Assembly (NCBI RefSeq): GCF_040409955.1
Contig: NZ_CP123384.1
Span: forward strand, 2,675,501-2,739,500
From: Salipiger sp. H15
Lineage (GTDB): Bacteria; Pseudomonadota; Alphaproteobacteria; Rhodobacterales; Rhodobacteraceae
DNA: 64,000 nt
Direction: 5' to 3'
Of this stretch, positions 34,963-44,797 are shown piece after piece. Position numbers and translations under genes: made by a program. The notes beneath the pieces were generated by a model that did no database searches, had not been told where the DNA came from, and saw only the letters and a program-made list of their open reading frames with translations. Within the stretch, counting starts at the first letter, position 1, and each line of letters starts with the position of its first letter.

Positions 34963-35724
34963 ATGACCCCGGACGATCGGGCCCATCTCCTCGCGCTGAC
35001 CAACGCCGAAAGCATCGAGACCGCCTGGTCGATGCACGTGGCGCGGATGGCCGGGTACGGGTTCGATCGTCTTCTCTACGGGTTCACCCGCTACCGCACG
35101 CCCACCTCGCTGGGCGATCCCAACGACTTTCTCGTGCTGACCAACCACCGCCCCGCCTACACGCGCGAGTTCATCGGCAAGGGGCTCTACCGTCATTCGC
35201 CGATGGTTCACTGGGCGCTGGAAAATGACGGCCCGCGGTCCTGGGGCGTGACCGCCGCGGCGCTCGCGCGCGGCGAGCTGTCGAGCGAGGCGCGCCGGGT
35301 CGTGGCCTTCAACGCCTCGCAGCAGGTCACCGCCGGCTACACCATCGGCTTCAAGTCGCTCTCGCGCCGCGCCAAGGGTGCCATCGCGCTGACCGCCCGT
35401 CCGGGCATGGGCCAGGACGAGGTCGAGCGGATCTGGGCGCGCGACGGCGAGACCATCCTGCTGTGCAACAACGTGCTGCACCTGCGCGTGCTCACCCTGC
35501 CCTACATCCCTCCGGACCAGTCCCTGACGCCCCGCCAGCGTGAAGCCCTGGAATGGGTGGGTGACGGCAAGACCATGCAGGACATTGCGCAGATCATGGG
35601 GCTCACGCAGGCGACCGTGGAAAAGCACCTGCGTCGCGCCAGGGACACACTCAACGTGGAAACAACCGCGCAAGCTGTCGCAAAGGCGACATTTCTTAAT
35701 CAAATGTTCATTCTGGGTATATGA
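34963..35724 (+). CDS. LuxR-type transcriptional regulator with atypical ligand pocket
   Basis: A 253-residue regulator with an N-terminal autoinducer-binding-like domain (about 15-170) and a C-terminal LuxR HTH (LTPRQREALEWVGDGKTMQDIAQIMGLTQ, given here as positions about 185-213, with TVEKHLRRARDTLNV behind). By eye-alignment to TraR/LuxR, the pocket segment PAYTREFIGKGLYRHSPMV has Tyr for Trp57, Phe for Tyr61 and Ser for Asp70, while Pro71 is kept. Asp70 normally contacts the amide of acyl-homoserine lactones, so this protein may sense another ligand or none. No luxI lies nearby: a 'solo'. It follows aroQ by three bases. Confidence 0.85.
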   Translation: MTPDDRAHLLALTNAESIETAWSMHVARMAGYGFDRLLYGFTRYRTPTSLGDPNDFLVLTNHRPAYTREFIGKGLYRHSPMVHWALENDGPRSWGVTAAALARGELSSEARRVVAFNASQQVTAGYTIGFKSLSRRAKGAIALTARPGMGQDEVERIWARDGETILLCNNVLHLRVLTLPYIPPDQSLTPRQREALEWVGDGKTMQDIAQIMGLTQATVEKHLRRARDTLNVETTAQAVAKATFLNQMFILGI

Positions 35725-35960
35725 GAGTGGTTAAGTTAACTGTGGCTCGCCTTCGAATCGAATGGCGAAACAATTCGCGACCCTGACGCGGAAAGCATCG
35801 ACAGATGTGGATTTACTTATTTACCGTTTCCAAATTCTGAAAGATGTGACGGAAAACTCACCGGATTTCGGTCTAAATCGAGCCTTCCACCTCACGCCCC
35901 CTTCCCCTTCCCGTTACGACGATGCACACTCAGACTGTTCCGTGAGTGGTGGCTTTGGCC
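35725..35960 (+). other. AT-richer gap with several short dyads after the luxR-type gene
   Basis: This stretch is visibly lower in GC than the rest. It holds GTTAA-G-TTAAC (35730-35740), a hairpin CGCCTTCGAATCGAATGGCG (35749-35768, one bulged base) and GCGAA/TTCGC (35765-35777). A short frame from 35762 has no ribosome site and no recognisable protein. It may hold a terminator for the regulator gene and a promoter for the small frame at 35961. Confidence 0.4.
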
Positions 35961-36131
35961 ATGGAACTCGAGACTGTCACCCCTCGTGATTTCGAGGCCC
36001 TGCCAGTCTCCCGGTATCAACCGGAGCTGAGCCGAACCCGGGAAATTTCCGTCCGGGAGCGGTTCGGCACACCTGTCTTGGCACTCCCGCCTCATCCCCA
36101 AATGTCTTGGGGTGCCGAGGTCAGCAGGTAG
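35961..36131 (+). CDS. Possible 56-residue protein, hypothetical
   Basis: A short frame, MELETVTPRDFEALPVSR at its start, mixed charged and Pro-rich, without signal or membrane segment. It is followed within one base by a terminator hairpin, which supports a transcript ending here. The ribosome site is weak, so a non-coding RNA is an alternative. No family recognised. Confidence 0.35.
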   Translation: MELETVTPRDFEALPVSRYQPELSRTREISVRERFGTPVLALPPHPQMSWGAEVSR

Positions 36132-36162
36132 CGGAGCCGTCCTTCGGGGCGGCTCCGTCGCG
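36132..36162 (+). terminator. Intrinsic terminator with a TTCG loop
   Basis: CGGAGCCGTCC (36132-36142) pairs with GGGCGGCTCCG (36147-36157) around a TTCG tetraloop, with one G-T pair, followed by TCGCGTTT. The U tract is weak but the stem is very stable. Confidence 0.55.
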
Positions 36163-36310
36163 TTTGGCGCCCCTGTCCGCATTCGGTCACATTTATCAGC
36201 CGTGCCTGCCTGCGGTCACATTTGCCGCCTGCAAAATGACCGGCGCCCCCTGCCCTTCACGACGGGACTTCCAGCTCCGGCCAGAGACGGGCGCGCTTTT
36301 CACCGCCCGA

Positions 36311-36340
36311 AAAGAGAAAGGGGCACCCGAAGGCGCCCCC
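36311..36340 (-). terminator. Terminator of the rpsB-tsf operon
   Basis: On the minus strand a stem (arms at 36332-36340 and 36319-36327) with a TTCG loop is followed by TTTCTCTTTT. It lies 27 bases after the tsf stop. Confidence 0.8.
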
Positions 36341-36366
36341 ATCCCGATCACGTTGCGAAAGGGCGA

Positions 36367-37242
36367 TCAGCCCTGAGCGGCCTTGGCCACCTCTGCAGCG
36401 AAATCCTCTTCCACCTTCTCGATGCCTTCGCCGACCTGCAGGCGGACGAAACCGGTGATGGTGGCGCCGGCCTCTTTCGCGGCCTGCTCGACGGTCACGT
36501 CGGGGTTCACGACGAAGGGCTGGCCCAGCAGGGTCACTTCGGCGAGGAACTTGTTCATGCGGCCGACGATCATCTTCTCGATCACGGCGTCCGGCTTGCC
36601 GGATTCACGCGCGATGTCGATCTGCACCTGACGCTCTTTCTCGACGATCGCCGGGTCGAGCTCGGCTTCGTTCAGCGAGGCCGGGTTCGAGGCTGCGATG
36701 TGCATCGCGACCTGCTTGCCGAACTCGTCGCTGCCGCCGGTCATGGCAACCAGCACGCCGATCTGGCCGAGGCCAGCCGATGCCGCGTTGTGCACGTAGG
36801 TCGAGACGACTTCGCCTTCGATCTTGGCCATGCGACGCAGGGTCATGTTCTCGCCGATCTTGGCGATCTTGTCGGTGATGACTTCCGAGACCTTCTTGCC
36901 TTCGACGGTCGCGTCGTTCAGCGCCTCGACGGTGTCGACACCCACGGCGGCGCCGGCGATGTCGCTCACCATTGCCTGGAACTCGGCGTTCTTGGCAACG
37001 AAGTCGGTCTCTGCGTTCACCTCGACGGCGACGCCGACGCCACCTTCGACGCGAACGGCCACGAGGCCCTCAGCGGCGGTACGGCCCGACTTCTTGGCAG
37101 CTTTCGCGAGGCCCTTGGTGCGCAGCCAGTCGATGGCGGCTTCCATGTCACCGTCGGTCTCGGTCAGCGCCTTCTTGGCATCCATCATGCCTGCGCCGGT
37201 CATCTCGCGCAGTTCTTTCACCTGTGCAGCAGTGATCGCCAT
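36367..37242 (-). CDS. tsf: Translation elongation factor Ts
   Basis: EF-Ts is the nucleotide exchange factor that reloads EF-Tu with GTP. The 291-residue product starts [20 protein letters not shown], the UBA-like N-terminal domain. It contains the core motif [12 protein letters not shown] (Tu-contacting TDFV) and ends in the usual [13 protein letters not shown] region. ATG 37242 has GAGGAGAG before it. It is transcribed with rpsB, 177 bases downstream. Confidence 0.97.
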   Translation of the reverse strand: MAITAAQVKELREMTGAGMMDAKKALTETDGDMEAAIDWLRTKGLAKAAKKSGRTAAEGLVAVRVEGGVGVAVEVNAETDFVAKNAEFQAMVSDIAGAAVGVDTVEALNDATVEGKKVSEVITDKIAKIGENMTLRRMAKIEGEVVSTYVHNAASAGLGQIGVLVAMTGGSDEFGKQVAMHIAASNPASLNEAELDPAIVEKERQVQIDIARESGKPDAVIEKMIVGRMNKFLAEVTLLGQPFVVNPDVTVEQAAKEAGATITGFVRLQVGEGIEKVEEDFAAEVAKAAQG

Positions 37243-37419
37243 CTCGGCTCTCCTCATCTCAAATGCGGTGGGGCGGCCCTGCCCCGGGCCACCCGCTCCT
37301 GTCATGAATACGTGACGCTTTCGCGACAATGCACGTCTGGGCGCGATGGCGCCGGTGCAGTCCCTGCCGCAAGAGCGACGTCTGCGCCCGCCCCGCGATG
37401 CGCGGCGGGCGCGATCGGC

Positions 37420-38190
<771 letters not shown>

Positions 38191-38316
38191 GTCCGTTATC
38201 CTTTCCGGTTTCATAAATCCTCAGCGGGGGTTCATCCCTTTTGGGACAACCGGTGGACGCCCGGGGATGTCTCCCCCGGAGTGCCCGACCCCGCCTGCGG
38301 CGTTCTCGTGGCCGCG

Positions 38317-38345
38317 CCTATATGCCGTTTCGGGCAGCGGCGCAA
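38317..38345 (-). promoter_or_regulatory. Promoter of rpsB-tsf
   Basis: Read on the minus strand: TTGCGC (38345-38340), 17 bases, TATAGG (38322-38317). The expected start near 38310 gives a 5' leader of about 120 bases before the rpsB ATG. Confidence 0.55.
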
Positions 38346-38440
38346 GGGCCGAGAGGCGTTTTTGCCCGAAGAGCCCCGGTTTCGCGCCTGCCGGGCCGTC
38401 CGCCGCCGGGCTACCCCGCCCGGGCGCGCGGCGCAAACGC

Positions 38441-38468
38441 AAAAGGCGCGGCCCCGATGGCCGCGCCC
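38441..38468 (-). terminator. Terminator of the pst-phoU-phoB operon
   Basis: A perfect 9-bp stem (38445-38453 with 38459-38467) is followed on the minus strand by TTTTGCG; it starts 22 bases after the phoB stop. Together with the rpsB promoter it accounts for most of the 299-base gap 38191-38489. Confidence 0.8.
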
Positions 38469-38489
38469 TTTCGTGTTCCCCGGGCCCTC

Positions 38490-39179
38490 TCAGCCGAGCG
38501 CGTAACCCGCGCCGCGCACGGTGCGCAGCGGGTCCTCGCCGCCATGCGTGCCAAGCGCCTTGCGCAGCCGGCCGATATGCACGTCGACGGTGCGGGTGTC
38601 GACGTAGATGTCGCGCCCCCAGACCCGGTCGAGCAGCTGCTCGCGCGACCAGACGCGGCCGGGCTTTTCCATGAAGGTCGAAAGCAGCCGGAACTCGGTC
38701 GGACCCAGCTTCAGCTCGTGGCCGCCACGGGTCACGCGGTGGGTCTCGGCGTCGAGCACGATGTCCTCGAACTCGAGCCGCAGCCCGGCGGCGGCGGGAC
38801 GGGCGCGGCGCAGCTGCGCCTTCACCCGTGCCATCAGCTCGCGCAGCGAATAGGGTTTCACCACGTAGTCATCCGCCCCGGTGTCGAGCCCGCGGATGCG
38901 GTCCACCTCTTCGGAGCGGGCCGAGAGCATGATGACCGGCAGCCCGCGCGTCTCGGAGCGGGTCTTGATCTGCCGGCACACCTCGATGCCCGAGAGGTTC
39001 GGCAGCATCCAGTCGAGCACCACCACGTCGGGGTTCTCTTCCTCGAGCAGCACCAGCGCCTCCTCGCCGTTGCCGGCGGCGGCGACGCGGAAGCCCTCGG
39101 CCTCGAGGTTGTAGCGCAGCACTTCGCGTTGCGCCGGTTCGTCCTCGACGACCAGGACGGTCGGTTGATCCGCGGCCAT
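38490..39179 (-). CDS. phoB: Phosphate regulon response regulator PhoB
   Basis: PhoB, when phosphorylated by PhoR, binds PHO boxes and turns on phosphate-starvation genes. The 229-residue product has a receiver domain (acidic pair VVEDEP, phospho-acceptor Asp in VVVLDWMLPN about residue 56, Thr/Ser in MLSARS, Lys in VVKPYS). A winged-helix OmpR-type DNA-binding domain follows (about 130-229, TRTVDVHIGRLRKAL). It is the last gene of the pst operon, four bases after phoU. Confidence 0.96.
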   Translation of the reverse strand: MAADQPTVLVVEDEPAQREVLRYNLEAEGFRVAAAGNGEEALVLLEEENPDVVVLDWMLPNLSGIEVCRQIKTRSETRGLPVIMLSARSEEVDRIRGLDTGADDYVVKPYSLRELMARVKAQLRRARPAAAGLRLEFEDIVLDAETHRVTRGGHELKLGPTEFRLLSTFMEKPGRVWSREQLLDRVWGRDIYVDTRTVDVHIGRLRKALGTHGGEDPLRTVRGAGYALG

Positions 39180-39183
39180 GGGC

Positions 39184-39921
39184 TTACCTCAGCTCCGCGC
39201 CGGAGCTGAGCGACGGGTCGGTGGAGGTCCGGTCTTCCTTGATCCGGTCGTCCTTCGGCATCTGCCCCGTGGCGAGGAAGATCACCTGCTCGGCGATGGC
39301 GGTCACGTGGTCACCCATGCGCTCGACGTTCTTGGCGATGAAGTGCAGGTGCATGCACGAGGTGATGTTGCGCGGATCCTCGAGCATGAAGGTCAGGAAC
39401 TCGCGGAAGAGCGTGTTGTACATCTGGTCGACGTCGCGGTCGCGCTCGATCACGTCCTGCGCCAGCGCCTGGTCGCGGCGGATATAGGCGTCGAGCGCGT
39501 CCTTGAGCATGTGCTCGACGTCGCGCGCCATGCGCCGGAGCGCCGCGGCCGAGCCGTCGATCGGCGCCAGCTGCGACAGCACCGCGGTGCGCTTGGCCAT
39601 GTTCTTCGACAGATCGCCGATGCGCTCGAGGTTCGAGGCCATGCGCATCACCGAGAGCACCACGCGCAGGTCGCGCGCGGTGGGCGCGCGCAGGGCGATG
39701 ACCCGCGCAGCTTCCTCGTTCAGCAGCTCTTCCAGCGCGTCGATCGCCTTGTCACCGGCGCGCACCTTGTCGGCCAGTTCCTCGTCGCGGGTCTCGAGCG
39801 AGAGCGCCGCGTCGCGGATCGCCACCTCGACCAGCCCGCCCATCTTGAGGATCTGCGCCTGGATCGCCTCGAGATCGCGATCGAAGGCCGAGGCGATGTG
39901 TTTCTTCAGCTCGTCGGTCAT
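39184..39921 (-). CDS. phoU: Phosphate signalling regulator PhoU
   Basis: PhoU links the state of the Pst transporter to PhoR and keeps the regulon off when phosphate is plentiful. The 245-residue product consists of two three-helix bundle repeats with the metal-binding E-x3-D motifs (LERIGDLSKNMAKR and VERMGDHVTAIAEQ). It lies three bases after pstB and four before phoB. Confidence 0.96.
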   Translation of the reverse strand: MTDELKKHIASAFDRDLEAIQAQILKMGGLVEVAIRDAALSLETRDEELADKVRAGDKAIDALEELLNEEAARVIALRAPTARDLRVVLSVMRMASNLERIGDLSKNMAKRTAVLSQLAPIDGSAAALRRMARDVEHMLKDALDAYIRRDQALAQDVIERDRDVDQMYNTLFREFLTFMLEDPRNITSCMHLHFIAKNVERMGDHVTAIAEQVIFLATGQMPKDDRIKEDRTSTDPSLSSGAELR

Positions 39922-39924
39922 GAC

Positions 39925-40722
39925 TTATCCGATCCGTCCGGTGATGTAGGATTCCGTGCGCGGGTCCACGGGGTTGGTGAAGATCTGGCTGGTGTCACCG
40001 TATTCCACAAGGTTGCCGAGGTGGAAAAACGCGGTCTTCTGGCTGACGCGGGCCGCCTGCTGCATCGAGTGGGTCACGATCACCACCGAGTAGTTCTCGC
40101 GCAGCTCGTCGATCAGTTCCTCGACCTGCGACGTGGCGATCGGGTCGAGCGCCGAGCAGGGCTCGTCCATCAGCAGCACCTCGGGCTCGGTGGCGACGGC
40201 GCGGGCGATGCAGAGACGCTGCTGCTGGCCGCCGGAAAGCCCGGTGCCCGGCGAGTCGAGCCGGTCCTTCACCTCGTTCCAGATCGCACCGCGACGCAGC
40301 GCCTTCTCGACAATCTCGTCGAGCTCGGCCTTGTTGCGGGCAAGCCCGTGGATGCGCGGCCCGTAGGCGACGTTGTCGTAGATCGACTTGGGGAACGGGT
40401 TCGGCTTCTGGAACACCATGCCGACCTTGGCGCGCAACTGCACCGGGTCGACGCGCTTGTCGTAGATATCCTCGCCGTCGAGCTCGATGAGCCCTTCGAC
40501 GCGGCAGATGTCGATCGTGTCGTTCATCCGGTTCAGCGTGCGCAGGAAGGTGGACTTGCCGCAGCCCGACGGGCCGATGAAGGCGGTCACGGTCTTGTCG
40601 AGGATCTCGACGTTGACGTCCTTGATGGCGTGGGTGTCGCCGTAATAGACTTGCACGTCACGGGCGGAGATCTTGCTTGCGTTGGTGTCCACTTCGGTCT
40701 TCCTCAATGGCGAGTCGTACAT
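39925..40722 (-). CDS. pstB: Phosphate ABC transporter ATPase PstB
   Basis: The ATPase that powers high-affinity phosphate uptake. In the 265-residue product Walker A is [21 protein letters not shown], split by family-specific residues. The ABC signature is [15 protein letters not shown] and Walker B is [14 protein letters not shown], followed by the His switch [17 protein letters not shown] 40722 has AAGGAG upstream. About 19 bases separate it from pstA. Confidence 0.97.
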   Translation of the reverse strand: MYDSPLRKTEVDTNASKISARDVQVYYGDTHAIKDVNVEILDKTVTAFIGPSGCGKSTFLRTLNRMNDTIDICRVEGLIELDGEDIYDKRVDPVQLRAKVGMVFQKPNPFPKSIYDNVAYGPRIHGLARNKAELDEIVEKALRRGAIWNEVKDRLDSPGTGLSGGQQQRLCIARAVATEPEVLLMDEPCSALDPIATSQVEELIDELRENYSVVIVTHSMQQAARVSQKTAFFHLGNLVEYGDTSQIFTNPVDPRTESYITGRIG

Positions 40723-40740
40723 CTTGAGTCTCCTTATACC

Positions 40741-42093
40741 TTACCAGCGGCGCTCGAATTTGCGGCGCAGCAGGATGGCGAGCAGGTTCATCGCCAGCAG
40801 GAAGAGCAGGAGCACGATGATCCCGCCCCAGGCGCGTTCGTAATAGGCGGGGTCCGCCCGCTTGGCCCATTCGTAGATCTGCGCGGGCATCGCCGAGTTC
40901 GGCGACAGGAAGCCCGAGAAGACCCCTTCGGGATAGTTGGTCGCGATATAGCCCACCATGCCGATCAGCAGCAGCGGCGCGGTCTCGCCGAGCGCCTGCG
41001 CCAGGCCGATGATCGTGCCGGTCAGGATGCCGGGCATGGCCAGCGGCAGCACGTGGTGGAAGGTCGCCTGCATCTTCGAGGCGCCCACCCCCAGCGCGGC
41101 GTCGCGGATCGACGGCGGCACCGCCTTGAGCGCGGCGCGGGTCGAGATCACGATGGTCGGCAGGGTCATCAGCGTGAGCGTGAGGCCCCCGACCAGCGGC
41201 GCCGACTGCGGCAGGTGCGCGAACTGGATGAAAGCGGCAAGGCCAAGGATGCCGAAGACGATCGACGGCACCGCGGCGAGGTTCGAGATGTTCACCTCGA
41301 TGAAGTCGGTGAAGCGGTTCGTCGGCGCGAATTCCTCGAGGTAGATCGAGGCGGCGACGCCGATCGGCAGCGCCAGCACCAGCACGGTGATCATCATGAA
41401 GAGCGAGCCCAGCATCGACACGCCGAGCCCGGCCTGCTCGGCGCGGCTTTCCGAGGCGTCGGAACCGGTCACGAAGTCCCAGTTGAAACCCTTGTGCACG
41501 ACACCCTGCGCGTGCAGCGCGTCGACGAGGTCGAGGTGCCCGGCCGAGATGTTCTTGTCCTCGGCGATGCTCTCGCGGCTGACGCGGCCCTTGAGGTAGC
41601 CGTCGACCCGGCTCGAGGCGAGGATGCGGAACTCCACGGTCTCGCCGAGGCGGTCAGGGTTGGCCAGCACCCAGTCGCGCACCTTGGCGGCGGCCGAGGC
41701 CGAGATCATCTGCTTGACGTCGCCGGCCTTCTCGAAGGGGGTCTCGGCGCCGGAATCCACGACGACCTTCCACAGCGAGTTCTCGATCAGCGGGCCATAG
41801 CCGAAGGTCGAGACCTTGGCCATCTCGGCCGGGTCGCGGTTGCCGTTCTTGTCGAGCTTGGCCTCGTCCAGGTAGACCGGCACGTCGATGAAGGTCTGCT
41901 GGAAGGCGCCGACACCGTTGCTGATGATCGCGGTCAGCAGCACCACGAGGAAGAACACCCCTGCCCCGATGGCGGCAAGCCCGTAGAGGCGGAAGCGTTT
42001 CTCGGCGGCGTTGCGTTTCCGGGTCCGGGGGTCGGCGGTCATGAGACCATGGCGGGCCGGAACGGCCGCGCCGGAATGGGTCGCGTCGGTCAT
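40741..42093 (-). CDS. pstA: Phosphate ABC transporter permease PstA (extended form)
   Basis: One of the two membrane subunits of the phosphate transporter. At 450 residues it is about 150 longer than the E. coli protein. The extra part is an N-terminal region with one membrane helix and a large periplasmic segment (about 30-200, DUF3333-like), common in alphaproteobacteria. The permease core follows, with the ABC-contact loop DAALGVGASKMQATFHHVLP and IIGLAQALGETAPLLLIG. Its start overlaps the pstC stop by one base (TGATG). Confidence 0.95.
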   Translation of the reverse strand: MTDATHSGAAVPARHGLMTADPRTRKRNAAEKRFRLYGLAAIGAGVFFLVVLLTAIISNGVGAFQQTFIDVPVYLDEAKLDKNGNRDPAEMAKVSTFGYGPLIENSLWKVVVDSGAETPFEKAGDVKQMISASAAAKVRDWVLANPDRLGETVEFRILASSRVDGYLKGRVSRESIAEDKNISAGHLDLVDALHAQGVVHKGFNWDFVTGSDASESRAEQAGLGVSMLGSLFMMITVLVLALPIGVAASIYLEEFAPTNRFTDFIEVNISNLAAVPSIVFGILGLAAFIQFAHLPQSAPLVGGLTLTLMTLPTIVISTRAALKAVPPSIRDAALGVGASKMQATFHHVLPLAMPGILTGTIIGLAQALGETAPLLLIGMVGYIATNYPEGVFSGFLSPNSAMPAQIYEWAKRADPAYYERAWGGIIVLLLFLLAMNLLAILLRRKFERRW

Positions 42094-43556
42094 CAGTCGT
42101 ACTGCTCCCGGTATTTGCGCACGATGTACAGTGCGAAGACATTGAGCCCGAGGGTCATGACAAAGAGCGTCATGCCGAGGGCGAAGGCCACCAGCGCCTC
42201 GGGCGAGGCGAAGTCCGCGTCGCCGGTCAGCTGGCTGACGATCTTGGCGGTGACGGTGGTCATGGCGTCGAAGGGGTTGAGCGAGAGCCGTGCGGCGGCC
42301 CCCGCCCCCATCACCACGATCATCGTCTCGCCGATGGCGCGCGAGGCGGCGAGCAGGATGGCGCCCACGATGCCCGGCAGGGCGGCGGGCAGGATCACCT
42401 GCTTGATGGTCTCGGACTTGGTCGCGCCAAGCCCGTAGGAGCCGTCACGCAGCGATTGCGGCACGGCGTTGATGATGTCGTCCGACAGCGAGCTGACGAA
42501 GGGGATCAGCATGATCCCCATGACAAGGCCCGCGGTCATCACGGCGGTGCCCGCCTGCATCCAGTTCAGCCCGTCGCGGCCGAAGACCGACAGCAGCAGC
42601 GGGCCGACCGTCAGCAGCGCGAAGAGGCCGTAGACGATGGTCGGGATGCCGGCCAGCAGCTCGAGCGCGGGCTTGGCCAGGGCGCGGAACTTCGGCCCGG
42701 CGTATTCCGACAGGTAGACGGCGGCAAAGAGCCCGATCGGCACCGACACCAGCAGCGCGATGACCGAGATGTAGAGCGTGCCCCAGAGCAGCGGCCAGAT
42801 GCCGAGCTGCGAGCCGCCGCCGAAGCTGGGCGACCAGGTGAAGGAGCCGAAGAATTCCGAGGCCGGGTAGATGCGGAAGAACTCGATCGTGTTGAAGACC
42901 AGCGACAGCACGATGCCGATGGTGGTCAGGATGGCGATCGAGGCGGCGCCGACGAGGATCATGCGGATGCCGTGCTCGACGGCGTTGCGGGCGCGGAAGT
43001 CGGGTTTCGTCTGCGCCAGCGCCAGCGCGCCGCCGCCAAGGGCGAGGCCCAGCACGACGAGGCTGCGCAGCAGGTTGCCTGTGGCGTTCGAGCCGCGGTA
43101 GCTCTGCGCCGCGGCCAGCACCTCGGGGGTGATCTCGGTGCCGACGGCGACACCTGCCGAGCCGAGCGTGGCGCGGATGTCCGAGCCGCCGACGGTCAGC
43201 GTCGCGGCGTCGCCCGAGGTCAGCAGCCCCTGCTCGACCGCGAGATCGAGCCCGTCGGCGACGCGGCGCACGTCGGACATCACGAGGCCCAGCGTCGAGC
43301 CCTCGGGGATCGCGGCCTCGGAGAGCAGGCTCGTGGCCTTGGTGTTCACGATGAAGGGTTGCGCGACCAGCCAGACGATCAGCGCGAGGAAGGCCGGCGC
43401 CATCACCTTCATGGCGACGTTCCAGCCGTAGTAGCTTGGCAGCGAGTGCAATGCGCGGCGGTCGTCTCCGGCGCCGGAGATGGCGCGCATCCGCCCCGCG
43501 ACGAAGCCGAGGACGGCCAGCGCGAGAACGATCAGGATCAGCCAAAGAACAGGCAT
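42093..43556 (-). CDS. pstC: Phosphate ABC transporter permease PstC (extended form)
   Basis: The partner permease of PstA. The 487-residue product again has a long N-terminal extension, with a first membrane helix at 3-22, a second about 50-75, and a periplasmic part up to about 170. The core follows, with SEYAGPKFRALAKPALELLAGIPTIVYG, the ATPase-contact loop SYGLGATKSETIKQVILPAALPG (about 23 residues, key EAA-like Gly) and ASRAIGETMIVVMGAG. A hairpin separates it from pstS. Confidence 0.95.
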   Translation of the reverse strand: MPVLWLILIVLALAVLGFVAGRMRAISGAGDDRRALHSLPSYYGWNVAMKVMAPAFLALIVWLVAQPFIVNTKATSLLSEAAIPEGSTLGLVMSDVRRVADGLDLAVEQGLLTSGDAATLTVGGSDIRATLGSAGVAVGTEITPEVLAAAQSYRGSNATGNLLRSLVVLGLALGGGALALAQTKPDFRARNAVEHGIRMILVGAASIAILTTIGIVLSLVFNTIEFFRIYPASEFFGSFTWSPSFGGGSQLGIWPLLWGTLYISVIALLVSVPIGLFAAVYLSEYAGPKFRALAKPALELLAGIPTIVYGLFALLTVGPLLLSVFGRDGLNWMQAGTAVMTAGLVMGIMLIPFVSSLSDDIINAVPQSLRDGSYGLGATKSETIKQVILPAALPGIVGAILLAASRAIGETMIVVMGAGAAARLSLNPFDAMTTVTAKIVSQLTGDADFASPEALVAFALGMTLFVMTLGLNVFALYIVRKYREQYD

Positions 43557-43589
43557 CGGGCCCCCAGATTGGTCCGGTGATCACTCACC

Positions 43590-43628
43590 AAAAAGGAAAA
43601 CGGAGGGCAGCACGCGGCCGCCCTCCGG
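43590..43628 (-). terminator. Intercistronic terminator/attenuator between pstS and pstC
   Basis: On the minus strand the stem CGGAGGGC/GCCCTCCG (43627-43620 with 43608-43601, 11-base loop) is followed by GTTTTCCTTTTT. It lies in the 91-base gap after pstS. Partial termination would give much more binding protein than permease, the usual need in such systems. Confidence 0.65.
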
Positions 43629-43647
43629 ATGTCGGACAGGTGTCCGA

Positions 43648-44688
43648 TTACATGCTGTCGCCCATGGTCACTTCGTCGGCGACCTTGGCTTGGGTGTCGG
43701 CCAGCTCGGGGTCCGAGACGAGGCCGTAGTTGGCGAGCGGGCCGTCCGGGCCGGCGATCTCGTCCGAGACGAAGAACTCGGCGTATTCCTTCAGGCCGGG
43801 GATGACGCCGATGTGGGCCTTCTTGATGTAGAAGAACAGCGGACGCGACACCGGGTAGTCGCCCGAGGCGATGGTCTCGGTCGAGGGCGCGATGCCCGAC
43901 ATGGTCGCGACCTTCAGCTTGTCGGTGTTGTTCTCGTAGAAGGCGAGGCCGAAGACGCCGACGCCGTCCGAGTTGCTGTCGATGCGGGCGAGGGTCTCGG
44001 TGTAGTCGCCGTCGATGTCGACCGACTTGCCGTCGGTGCGGACCGAGATGCAGGCGGCCTTGGCGTCGTCCTCGGACATGCCCGAGGCGACCATGGCTTC
44101 CAGCGCGCCGGTGGCTTCACAGCCGGCCGCGAGGACCTTCTCCTCGAAGACTTCGCGGGTGCCGTGCTTGGTGCCCGGGATGAAGGCCGCGATCTCGACG
44201 TCGGGCAGTTCGGCGTTGAAGTCCGACCACTTGGTGTAGGGGTTGTCGACCACTGCACCGTCCTTCACGACCTTGGCGGCCAGCGCGTTGAACCAGTCGG
44301 CCGGCTCGAATGCGGTGAACTCGGGGCCGGTCTTCTGCGAGGCGAAGACGATGCCGTCATAGCCGATGCGCACTTCGATGATGTCGGTCACGCCGGCGTC
44401 GGCGCAGGCCTTGATCTCTTTGTCCTTGATCGCGCGGGAGGCGTTCGCGATGTCGATGGTGTTCTCGCCGACGCCTTCGCAGAAGCGCTTGAGGCCGGCC
44501 GAGGAGCCGCCCGATTCCACGACGGGGGTCGGGAAATCGAAGTTCTCGCCGAAGGCTTCGGCGACGATCGAGGCGTAGGGCAGCACGGTCGACGAGCCGG
44601 CAACCTGCACGTTGTCACGGGCGGCAGCTGCGGAGGCCGACACGGCGGCAAGCGCGAGTGCGGAAACGGCGAGTTTCACGGATTGCAT
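43648..44688 (-). CDS. pstS: Phosphate-binding protein PstS
   Basis: The periplasmic protein that captures phosphate and delivers it to PstCA. The 346-residue product has a signal peptide ending SASAAAA (about residue 23), the phosphate-contacting VAGSSTVLPYASIVAEAF, ESGGSSAGLKRFCEG and a GTREVFEEKVLAAGC segment. Length is normal. Preceded by a three-repeat PHO box. Confidence 0.96.
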   Translation of the reverse strand: MQSVKLAVSALALAAVSASAAAARDNVQVAGSSTVLPYASIVAEAFGENFDFPTPVVESGGSSAGLKRFCEGVGENTIDIANASRAIKDKEIKACADAGVTDIIEVRIGYDGIVFASQKTGPEFTAFEPADWFNALAAKVVKDGAVVDNPYTKWSDFNAELPDVEIAAFIPGTKHGTREVFEEKVLAAGCEATGALEAMVASGMSEDDAKAACISVRTDGKSVDIDGDYTETLARIDSNSDGVGVFGLAFYENNTDKLKVATMSGIAPSTETIASGDYPVSRPLFFYIKKAHIGVIPGLKEYAEFFVSDEIAGPDGPLANYGLVSDPELADTQAKVADEVTMGDSM

Positions 44689-44769
44689 AGGAATGCTCCT
44701 GTTTGGTCAGAACAAGCCCCCCGGTCGGGGACCTCGAAGCGCTGCCTAGGCGCGATGAGCAATGCTTTT

Positions 44770-44797
44770 GTGACATCTACGTAACAGTTTCATGACA
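44770..44797 (-). promoter_or_regulatory. PHO box (three 11-bp repeats) of pstS
   Basis: Read on the minus strand, TGTCAT (44797-44792), TGTTAC (44786-44781) and TGTCAC (44775-44770) are spaced at exactly 11 bases with A/T-rich spacers, the layout bound by tandem PhoB dimers. It starts 109 bases before pstS. It also lies 129 bases before the divergent gene at 44926, so both may respond to phosphate. Confidence 0.8.

Noticed and set aside
35762..35989. A 75-codon frame starting MAKQFATLTRKAS after the LuxR-type gene
   Set aside because: No ribosome site, no recognisable domain, and it overlaps dyads and the better-supported frame at 35961; a decayed luxI was considered but no LuxI motif is visible.
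39178..42438. A plus-strand open frame of over 1000 codons across phoU-pstB-pstA
   Set aside because: It is a shadow of the GC-rich minus-strand pst genes, with no domain and highly charged repetitive composition.
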